Source: Bifidobacterium breve | GTDB lineage: Bacteria; Actinomycetota; Acidimicrobiia; Acidimicrobiales; Ilumatobacteraceae | Direction of reading: 5' to 3' | Assembly: GCA_943325425.2 (NCBI GenBank) | Contig: CALPPJ020000095.1 | Coordinates: 1 to 6,002 of the forward strand | Length of the DNA stretch: 6,002 nt | In this document: positions 1 to 5,083 of the stretch, in pieces | Numbering within the stretch: position 1 is the first letter of the stretch | Layout of the letters: each line of letters starts with the position of its first letter | Notes under the pieces: generated by a model | The model's database searches: none | Told to the model about the DNA's origin: nothing | What the model saw: the letters and a program-made list of their open reading frames with translations, nothing else | Made by a program: the position numbers and the translations under genes

Positions 1-850
1 CACCGAGTCGACGTGGTGCGAATTCGTGGGGCACCGGATTGCCGGATGCTTCCTCGGTTGCTCTCAGAATTTGTAGAACTGAAGTTCCGATGCCAGTTCC
101 TAGGTTGACGGTGAGATTCGGCTTACCATCATTCAAATAATCAACGGCCTTTGCATGTGCATCAGCCAAATCCTCAACATGAATATAGTCCCGAACGCCA
201 GTGCCATCAGTGGTGGGGTAATCGTTTCCTAATACTTTGATTGGTCCACCTGCGCCGAGTGCAGCTTTCATGACCAAGGGAATCAGATTGGTGGTGATGT
301 CCCAGTTTTCGCCTAGTACTCCGTCACTGCTCGCACCAGCAGCGTTAAAGTATCGCAAGCTGGCCCACCGCAAATCATGCGTGAGCCCATACCAACTGAT
401 GATGCGCTCCATCATCGCCTTTGTTTCGGCGTAGACATTTTCTGGCCTAATTGCCGCTGATTCGGTAATTGGTAACTGGTCTGGGTTTCCGTAAACCGCA
501 GCCGATGAGGAAAACACGATCTGTTTTACCCCGGCTGCCAACATGCCTTCAACAAGGCCGACCGTTCCTTCTACGTTGTTGCGCCAATAGAGGTGTGGGT
601 GCGTCATTGATTCACCGGCACTTTTATAGGCAGCAAAATGAATCACGCTGTCAACATTGTGCTTGCGGCAAATTTCTTCAACGGCTGTGCTGTCACAGAT
701 GTCGGCTATTTCAAGAGTGGCGCCAAGAAGGTTTTTATCGTTCCCACGAACAAGCGAATCAAGGACAACTACATCGCGGTGTTGCGCGCGAAGCAATCGC
801 AACGTGTGCGAGCCGATATAGCCAGCACCACCAGTCACCAATATAGTCAC
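1..850 (-). CDS. galE: GalE-family UDP-sugar 4-epimerase (UDP-glucose 4-epimerase, possibly UDP-xylose 4-epimerase), C-terminus cut by the window
   Basis: This is a cytosolic NAD-dependent extended-SDR epimerase that inverts C4 of a UDP-sugar, classically UDP-glucose/UDP-galactose. I read 283 codons from a GTG start at 850 with no interruption. Family members usually have 320-340 residues, so roughly the last 45 are off the left edge. Visible motifs are the NAD-binding TGGAGYIGSH near residues 6-15, AAYKSAGES near 73-81, SSSAAVYG near 114-121, and the catalytic set Ser116, Tyr140 and Lys144 (YxxxK). RYFNAAGA lies near 166-173 and RDYIHVEDLADAH near 220-232. An RRLG near 280-283 begins the usual uridine-diphosphate-binding RRxGD. 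The GTG is supported by a GAAGG ribosome site six bases upstream, and it overlaps the decarboxylase stop as GTGA, so translation is probably coupled. The epimerase family is clear. The substrate is not: the position after a UDP-xylose synthase makes UDP-xylose/UDP-L-arabinose a real alternative. Confidence 0.93.
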   Translation of the reverse strand, partial: MTILVTGGAGYIGSHTLRLLRAQHRDVVVLDSLVRGNDKNLLGATLEIADICDSTAVEEICRKHNVDSVIHFAAYKSAGESMTHPHLYWRNNVEGTVGLVEGMLAAGVKQIVFSSSAAVYGNPDQLPITESAAIRPENVYAETKAMMERIISWYGLTHDLRWASLRYFNAAGASSDGVLGENWDITTNLIPLVMKAALGAGGPIKVLGNDYPTTDGTGVRDYIHVEDLADAHAKAVDYLNDGKPNLTVNLGTGIGTSVLQILRATEEASGNPVPHEFAPRRLG

Positions 851-1806
851 GAGATACCTTCAACTGAGATGAAATATTGGATCATGCGTTGCAGTCCTTC
901 TCTCAATGAAATCGTTGGTTCCCAGCCAAGTAAGTCCTGAGCCAAGGTGATATCGGGTTTGCGTTGAAGCGGATCACCGTCACGTTCGGGGGGCAATGGA
1001 ACAGTGATGATTTTGCTTGATGATCCGGTGAGTTCAACAACGAGTTCAGCGAGCTCGCGCATTGTGAATTCGCTCGGATTGCCAACGTTGACGGGGAGGT
1101 TGTAATTGCTGTCAAGCAATGCCATGAGTCCACGAACTTCGTCGCTGACGTGGCAGAACGATCGAGTTTGTGATCCATCACCATGCAATGTCAATGGTTC
1201 GCCACGCAAGGCCTGAACAACAAATGTGTTCACCACTCGACCATCGTTAGGGCGCATGCGTTCGCCATAAGTATTGAAAATGCGCGAGATGCGTACTTGA
1301 ACACCATGAACACGGTGGTAGGCCATGGTGAGGGCTTCGCTAAATCGTTTGGCTTCGTCGTAACAACTGCGTGGACCAATAGATGACACATTTCCCCAAT
1401 ACGTTTCGGGTTGTGGGTGCACGAGTGGATCTCCGTAGACCTCACTAGTAGAAGTTAAGAAGAAAACGGCGTTGTCGGCTTTGGCGCGATCGAGCAAATT
1501 GCGCGTGCCAGTGCTACCTACGGCGAGGATTTCAAGGGGCATCGTTGCGAAGTCGTTGGGCGAAGCTGGGCTTGCGTAGTCAAGAACTGCATCAAAATGA
1601 TCATTTAAAACATGGTGGATTGGCAACGGGAGCGTGATGTCATGTTTAATCAGTGTGAACTTGTTGTTTCCGTTGAGATGAGCGACATTTTCTGGGCGTC
1701 CGGTTGCAAAGTTGTCAAGAGCGACGACCTCATCACCGCGAGCGAGAAGGGCGTCAGCAACATGAGAACCGATAAAGCCTGCTCCGCCAGCCAGAAGTAC
1801 GCGCAT
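847..1806 (-). CDS. uxs: UDP-glucuronate decarboxylase (UDP-xylose synthase, SDR family)
   Basis: It converts UDP-glucuronate to UDP-xylose and CO2 in the cytosol through a tightly bound NAD+. The 319-residue protein starts MRVLLAGGAGFIGSHV, with the Rossmann GGAGFIGSH at 7-15. Signature blocks match animal and bacterial UXS enzymes: SPASP at 79-83, TSTSEVYGDP at 118-127, HPQPETYWG at 130-138, GPRSCYDEAKR at 144-154, RIFNTYG at 175-181, NDGRVV at 187-192, GEPLT at 202-206 and SQTRSF at 212-217. By alignment from memory, Thr120, Glu122 and Tyr149 correspond to the catalytic Thr, Glu and Tyr of human UXS1, and Lys153 completes YxxxK. Length is normal for a soluble bacterial UXS, with no membrane anchor. 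I chose the ATG at 1806 over an in-frame TTG at 1851 because the Rossmann strand begins there and the dehydrogenase stop is only two bases upstream. An AAGGA lies 14 bases before the ATG, which is rather far, so coupling probably drives initiation. The product of the preceding dehydrogenase is its substrate. Confidence 0.95.
   Translation of the reverse strand: MRVLLAGGAGFIGSHVADALLARGDEVVALDNFATGRPENVAHLNGNNKFTLIKHDITLPLPIHHVLNDHFDAVLDYASPASPNDFATMPLEILAVGSTGTRNLLDRAKADNAVFFLTSTSEVYGDPLVHPQPETYWGNVSSIGPRSCYDEAKRFSEALTMAYHRVHGVQVRISRIFNTYGERMRPNDGRVVNTFVVQALRGEPLTLHGDGSQTRSFCHVSDEVRGLMALLDSNYNLPVNVGNPSEFTMRELAELVVELTGSSSKIITVPLPPERDGDPLQRKPDITLAQDLLGWEPTISLREGLQRMIQYFISVEGIS
857..861 (-). promoter_or_regulatory. 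Ribosome binding site for the GTG start of the epimerase gene
   Basis: On the minus strand this reads GAAGG, with six bases before the GTG at 850-848. It lies inside the last codons of the decarboxylase gene. It supports the GTG, which also overlaps the decarboxylase TGA as GTGA. Confidence 0.6.
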
Positions 1807-1808
1807 TT

Positions 1809-3092
1809 TCAGCGCCCAATTCCTTGATATGTAAAGCCAACTTGTTCCCAATCTTTACGGTTGAGCAAATTTCGTGCATCAACAATCTGTTTGCCATTCA
1901 TAGTGGTCGCAATCGTCGTGGGTGAAATCCATTTGAAATCGTCCCATTCGGTCAGAACGAGTAGCACGTCTGCACCAACTGTTACCTCAATCGGCGACAG
2001 AGAAAGGTTCAACTGCTCAGGTACTCCAGGCTTGCTATTCGTAACGGTGGGATCAAAGGCCTGCACCTTGGATCCAAGTGCAAGCAATCGCTTGATGATT
2101 TCTATTGATGGTGAATCGCGTAAGTCATCGGTGCCAGCTTTGAAAGTCAAGCCCCAGACTGCAATGGTTTTTTCAGTTGTTTCACCGCCCACTGCCTGAA
2201 CAACTTTTTGAACGACTCGCTCAAATTGCTGGTCGTTGACGGTGATGACGCCCTTCAACAGATCAAAGGAGTAATTGGCGTCTTCGGCGATTTTGATGAG
2301 TGCACGCGAGTCCTTCGGAAAACAACTGCCGCCCCAACCCGGTCCAGGGCGCAAGAAGTTTTCGCCAATACGTTTGTCACTTCCCATACCAACGACGACG
2401 TCGTTGATGTCGGCTCCGACGCCCTCGCATATTGCTGCAACAGCGTTAACGAATGACAACTTGGTTGCCAGGAATGCATTAGCGGCGTACTTAATTGTTT
2501 CGGCCGATGCCGGATCGGTGATGATGACGCGAGTTGAGAGTCCGTCGTATAGCGAGGCAACTTTCATAGCTGCCGCTTGATCATCGCTTCCCACCACCAC
2601 GCGGTCGGGCTTTAAGAAATCTTGGACCGCTGAACCTTCACGTAGAAATTCAGGGTTTGAAACGACTTTCACGTCAGGACGCTTCAATGCTCTTTCAACA
2701 ACTTTTGTTGATCCCACCGGAACCGTCGACTTATTGACGACGATCGCCTCAAAGGGAAGAACCGCGGCGATTTCTTCAGCGGCTTGTTGAACGTAACTTA
2801 AGTCTGCTGATCCGTCTTCACCTTGTGGTGTTGGCACACATAGAAAAGCGATATCGCACGACTTGGCCGCCTCGACAGAACCAACGACGAATGAAAGCCG
2901 ACCGGCTGACATGCCTTCATTGACAAGTTCGGTCAACCCAAGCTCGATGATGGGAATAACCCCACTTTGCAACTTTGCGATCTTTTCGGGGTCGATGTCG
3001 GCACACACAACTTTGTGTCCAAGGTGAGCAAGACACGCGCCGGTCGTCAGACCTACATAGCCAGTACCAATAATCGCAATTGCCGTTGACAA
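1809..3092 (-). CDS. ugd: UDP-glucose 6-dehydrogenase
   Basis: This cytosolic enzyme oxidises UDP-glucose to UDP-glucuronate with two NAD+, the entry step to UDP-uronate and UDP-pentose donors. The 427-residue protein has the UDP-glucose/GDP-mannose dehydrogenase architecture. An N-terminal NAD domain carries GTGYVG at 9-14 and the acidic Asp32 after the second strand. KSTVPVGST lies at 121-129 and NPEFLREGSAVQDF at 146-159. The central helical domain has NAFLATKLSF at 205-214, with the conserved Lys211. The active-site block GPGWGGSCFPKD at 250-261 carries the catalytic Cys257. The C-terminal UDP-binding domain has GLTFKAGTDDLRDSPS at 314-329 and ends VDARN near 404-408. Nothing is missing. 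The start is TTG at 3092, because AGGGAG sits seven bases upstream and the NAD-binding strand begins at once. An in-frame TTG at 3143 would add 17 residues with no family counterpart. It is the first gene of the leftward unit. Confidence 0.96.
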   Translation of the reverse strand: MSTAIAIIGTGYVGLTTGACLAHLGHKVVCADIDPEKIAKLQSGVIPIIELGLTELVNEGMSAGRLSFVVGSVEAAKSCDIAFLCVPTPQGEDGSADLSYVQQAAEEIAAVLPFEAIVVNKSTVPVGSTKVVERALKRPDVKVVSNPEFLREGSAVQDFLKPDRVVVGSDDQAAAMKVASLYDGLSTRVIITDPASAETIKYAANAFLATKLSFVNAVAAICEGVGADINDVVVGMGSDKRIGENFLRPGPGWGGSCFPKDSRALIKIAEDANYSFDLLKGVITVNDQQFERVVQKVVQAVGGETTEKTIAVWGLTFKAGTDDLRDSPSIEIIKRLLALGSKVQAFDPTVTNSKPGVPEQLNLSLSPIEVTVGADVLLVLTEWDDFKWISPTTIATTMNGKQIVDARNLLNRKDWEQVGFTYQGIGR

Positions 3093-3099
3093 AATTGAA

Positions 3100-3105
3100 C
3101 TCCCT
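3100..3105 (-). promoter_or_regulatory. Ribosome binding site that fixes the TTG start of ugd
   Basis: On the minus strand this reads AGGGAG, ending seven bases before the TTG at 3092-3090. Its match and spacing are the strongest of any ribosome site in the window, and it is the main reason for preferring the short dehydrogenase form over the in-frame TTG 17 codons upstream. Confidence 0.75.
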
Positions 3106-3113
3106 GATAATTG

Positions 3114-3143
3114 ATAATGGTGACGAACGAGCACCACAGGCAA
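3114..3143 (-). promoter_or_regulatory. Candidate promoter for the ugd-uxs-galE unit
   Basis: On the minus strand, TTGCCT (3143-3138) and CATTAT (3119-3114) are separated by 18 bases. Each matches the sigma-70-type consensus at four of six positions. Transcription would start near 3107, leaving a short leader that still contains the AGGGAG ribosome site. The match is modest and could be chance in a region of this size. Confidence 0.25.
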
Positions 3144-3195
3144 AAGCGTAACTGAAAAATCTGTTTCTTACGATGATGACCAGTGATGAGAATAT

Positions 3196-3201
3196 TTGAC
3201 A
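3196..3201 (+). promoter_or_regulatory. Perfect TTGACA box upstream of the rightward glycosyltransferase
   Basis: This is an exact -35 consensus hexamer 46 bases before the TTG start at 3248. The -10 is unconvincing. At 16-18 base spacing only poor hexamers occur around 3218-3225. A better TAACCT at 3215-3220, which fits the TAnnnT pattern, is only 13 bases away. Treat it as a lead only. Confidence 0.25.
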
Positions 3202-3233
3202 CCGATGAAGGCACTAACCTTCAAAAGACGGAA

Positions 3234-3240
3234 AAGGAAG
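3234..3240 (+). promoter_or_regulatory. Ribosome binding site for the TTG start of the rightward family 2 glycosyltransferase
   Basis: The sequence AAGGAAG has its AGGA core ending nine bases before the TTG at 3248. It supports that codon as the start. No in-frame ATG occurs before the conserved first strand of the enzyme. Confidence 0.6.
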
Positions 3241-3247
3241 TGGTTTC

Positions 3248-4132
3248 TTGGACAATTCATCAATTGCTGTATTGATTGCCTCTTACAATTCAGCCCAGTT
3301 TTTGGATGTCGCACTTCAAGGAATAGCTTGGCAAACTTTGCAGGCAACCGAGGTCATCATTGTCGATGATTGTTCAAATGATACGACAATCGATGTCGTT
3401 AATGCTTGGTTGGGTCGTTTGCCAATTAGTTACTTTCGAAATGAAGTCAACCTGGGTGTGGGGCCAAGTCGAAATGTTGGCTTAGGTCATGTTGGCAGCT
3501 CTCTGGTAGCGGTTTTAGATGCTGACGATCTGTGGTTACCTTCTCATTTAGAAACCCTTGTGGGGTCTTGGCATCATGACCGCATGATTGTCAGCCCTCG
3601 TGCAGCAGTTTGGTCGGAGGGAATTGGGCTTTCACTGGATAGCCGGTATGCAGATGAGGTCCCAAGGGCAAAAAGCCAGTTCAAGCAATTGGCTCAAGAG
3701 AATTTTGTTTTCGCTGGGTCTTTATTCCCGATGTCAATGATCCAAGAAATCGGGAATTACCCAAATGTTCGAATCGCTGAGGACCACTTGCTTTGGTTGC
3801 GGGCTGTCGCAAGTGGCTATGTGATTGTGAAACCACAATTGGCAACTGTTATGTATCGACGTCGCAAGGGTTCACTCTCTGAGATCAAAAGCAGTCTTTT
3901 TCATGATCTTCAAAACACATTTCTAGAAAATCTTGGTGCATTCAACGCAGGCCAACAAAAACTTCTTAAACGACACATCAGAGATTTGCGAATGCGTGAA
4001 CTTCTCTCATTACACGATGAACGCTCTGGGCGACTATTGCCGTCAATCTTCAGTAATCTTGTTCCTGTGATTTTTCAAGCTTCGTTAAGACTCAAATTGT
4101 CTGCGCTCGCCCGACTTTTTTGTCTTCTGTAA
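3248..4132 (+). CDS. Family 2 (GT-A fold) glycosyltransferase
   Basis: A probable inverting glycosyltransferase of 294 residues, adding a sugar from a nucleotide donor to a growing glycan at the cytoplasmic face of the membrane. The GT2 core is intact. The first strand VLIASYN lies at 8-14, and VDDCSND at 39-45 holds the donor-base-binding Asp pair. SRNVGL lies near 74-79, VLDADD at 89-94 carries the DxD metal-binding motif, and AEDHLLWLRA at 177-186 places the ED catalytic base. A basic YRRRKGS at 203-209 follows, as is common where GT2 enzymes contact donor phosphates. The C-terminal tail (about 263-294) is rich in Leu, Phe, Arg and Lys without a clear transmembrane span, suggesting peripheral membrane contact. 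The start is TTG at 3248 with AAGGAAG upstream. The gene ends nine bases before the converging neighbour's stop. Donor and acceptor cannot be deduced; products of the adjacent nucleotide-sugar operon are reasonable candidates. Confidence 0.9.
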   Translation: MDNSSIAVLIASYNSAQFLDVALQGIAWQTLQATEVIIVDDCSNDTTIDVVNAWLGRLPISYFRNEVNLGVGPSRNVGLGHVGSSLVAVLDADDLWLPSHLETLVGSWHHDRMIVSPRAAVWSEGIGLSLDSRYADEVPRAKSQFKQLAQENFVFAGSLFPMSMIQEIGNYPNVRIAEDHLLWLRAVASGYVIVKPQLATVMYRRRKGSLSEIKSSLFHDLQNTFLENLGAFNAGQQKLLKRHIRDLRMRELLSLHDERSGRLLPSIFSNLVPVIFQASLRLKLSALARLFCLL

Positions 4133-4141
4133 TTCACCTCG
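4133..4141. other. Nine-base convergent gap with no terminator visible
   Basis: The two family 2 glycosyltransferase genes end tail to tail with only nine bases between their stop codons (TAA ending at 4132; TAG at 4144-4142). I see no GC-rich stem with a T-run for either strand. The T-run at 4116-4121 is inside the rightward gene and has no stem before it. Either transcripts overlap or termination is factor-dependent. Confidence 0.5.
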
Positions 4142-5035
4142 CTACCAGTAAATCCGATAACCAGTCTGTTGCAGCAGATTGAGTTTCTTACATGGAAGAG
4201 GGGATCTTTTGATTGCTTGCTCTTTTTCGGTTATTGGTAAGACAGCAGCCTTTATGAGTTGCAATAAGTCGGAAGGTCGTCTCTTCCAGATGCGAGTTGT
4301 ATAGAAAGCCAGCCAGATCGAAACATGTAGCAGTGCAACTGGGCGAGGTAAATTCCTCCAAGTGAGAATTCGCCGGTTGCGCATCTGCCTGACGTATTTA
4401 TCGCTTGTCAATGAGCGTCCTAGCGAGCTTGGTCGATGAACGAATGAAAGACGTGGGTCGTAAATGATTTGCTTACCTACTGCGGCAAGCCTCAAAGCGA
4501 AGTCGGTAGCTTCGTGACCATAAAAGAAGTTGGGGTCATATCCACCCAAACCGACAAAGTCACTGCGCCTGATGATGCAAGCTCCTTCAACAAAATAACC
4601 AACTCTTCTTGGATTGGAAATGTTGTTGACCGTCCGAGCTGGAAATTCAGACTTGGCTATATGGCCATCATCTCGCTTCACGAGACCTGCGATTATTGAC
4701 AAATTCAGATTGTTGGCGAATTCTTCAATGAGTTCAGTGATATTTACATTGGGATCAAGAACAGCGTCATCATCCAGGAAAAGTAATAAATCAGCAGACG
4801 ACTCCAGCACTAGTGCATTGCGTCCCTTGCAGGGACCCAGGTTTTCGCTTGATCGAATGAGACGTGTTTCGGGTGGAGTGGTAATCGGGATTTCGCTCGC
4901 GTTATCAAGAACGTGGATGTTTGAAACGCCTACTGTTTTGCATGATTCGATAGCTAAATCAACCTCAGTTTGCCGATTGAAGCAAATAATTAACGCATCA
5001 AGTTTGAGAGCCGTGCTGCTACTACAATCTTTCAT
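4142..5035 (-). CDS. Family 2 (GT-A fold) glycosyltransferase, rhamnosyltransferase-like group
   Basis: A second probable GT2 enzyme, 297 residues and only distantly similar to its neighbour. The first strand LDALIICFNR is at 12-21 and VLDNASE at 42-48 is the nucleotide-binding strand. SENLGPCKGRN at 63-73 is typical of rhamnosyl- and galactofuranosyl-type GT2 proteins. LFLDDDAVLDP at 85-95 carries the DxD motif. GGYDPNFFYGHEATDFALRL at 164-183 places the catalytic acidic pair at Glu175 and Asp178. FVHRPSS at 198-204 follows. A hydrophobic stretch around 233-248 may touch the membrane but is short for a full span. The start is ATG at 5035, with GGAG only four bases upstream, a tight spacing. 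This is the only leftward gene among the glycosyltransferases. It converges on the left neighbour across nine bases and diverges from the right one across 48. The subgroup name is a resemblance; the sugar is not determined. Confidence 0.88.
   Translation of the reverse strand: MKDCSSSTALKLDALIICFNRQTEVDLAIESCKTVGVSNIHVLDNASEIPITTPPETRLIRSSENLGPCKGRNALVLESSADLLLFLDDDAVLDPNVNITELIEEFANNLNLSIIAGLVKRDDGHIAKSEFPARTVNNISNPRRVGYFVEGACIIRRSDFVGLGGYDPNFFYGHEATDFALRLAAVGKQIIYDPRLSFVHRPSSLGRSLTSDKYVRQMRNRRILTWRNLPRPVALLHVSIWLAFYTTRIWKRRPSDLLQLIKAAVLPITEKEQAIKRSPLPCKKLNLLQQTGYRIYW
5023..5028 (+). promoter_or_regulatory. Candidate -10 element for the rightward family 4 glycosyltransferase
   Basis: TACAAT matches the -10 consensus at five of six positions and would start transcription near 5035, giving a leader of about 50 bases. 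It lies inside the first codons of the leftward glycosyltransferase gene. A TTGAGA at 5004-5009 resembles a -35 box but is only 13 bases away, too close for normal pairing, so the call is tentative. Confidence 0.22.
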
Positions 5036-5083
5036 ACCGCTCCAAGCTGCGAATTCGTAATCAAAGTGAATGGGACTTTACCA
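5036..5083. promoter_or_regulatory. 48-base divergent spacer between two glycosyltransferase genes
   Basis: The leftward GT2 and rightward GT4 genes start head to head with only 48 bases between start codons. The spacer holds the GGAG ribosome site of the leftward gene (5040-5043) and a weak GGGA for the rightward one (5072-5075). It is too short for two complete separate promoters plus leaders, so promoter elements must overlap each other or extend into the opposite coding regions. I see no convincing leftward promoter. Confidence 0.45.

Larger units (their letters stand above)
3093..3247. promoter_or_regulatory. Divergent intergenic region between the nucleotide-sugar operon and the glycosyltransferase genes
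   Basis: These 155 bases separate two genes transcribed away from each other, so promoters for both directions should lie here. I see no reading frame with coding character, no convincing hairpin and no RNA gene. It contains a tandem TGATAAT pair (3105-3118, plus strand) close to the ugd start, and three GATGA motifs beginning at 3172, 3185 and 3204 with irregular spacing. Base composition changes across this region: the genes to its left sample at about 52-53% GC and those to its right at about 45-48%. Confidence 0.6.

Noticed and set aside
237..940. Rightward open frames opposite the epimerase (237-434, 469-846, 638-940)
   Set aside because: They lie antisense to a gene with full motif support, overlap one another in different frames, and show no family motif.
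1807..1851. In-frame extension of the decarboxylase to a TTG at 1851
   Set aside because: It would overlap the end of the dehydrogenase gene by about 40 bases and add 15 residues before MRVLLAGGAGFIG, which already begins like other UXS proteins.
1183..2580. Short open frames opposite or within the decarboxylase and dehydrogenase genes
   Set aside because: All are fully contained in well-supported coding sequence in another frame and have no recognisable domain or ribosome site.
3093..3143. In-frame extension of the dehydrogenase to a TTG at 3143
   Set aside because: The extra 17 residues come before the Rossmann strand, which in this family starts almost at residue 1. The TTG at 3092 has a well-spaced AGGGAG; the upstream one lies where the promoter is expected.
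3163..3193. Inverted repeat in the divergent region (TTCT near 3164 and AGAA near 3189)
   Set aside because: Only the outer four bases pair; the inner bases do not, so it is not a credible hairpin or operator palindrome.
4100..4145. Rho-independent terminator at the convergent junction
   Set aside because: The T-run at 4116-4121 has no stable GC-rich stem before it; GAC/GTC around the run gives only three pairs.
4469..5060. Rightward open frames opposite the leftward family 2 glycosyltransferase
   Set aside because: They are antisense to an intact GT2 gene with DxD and catalytic acidic motifs, and their translations are low-complexity without family signatures.
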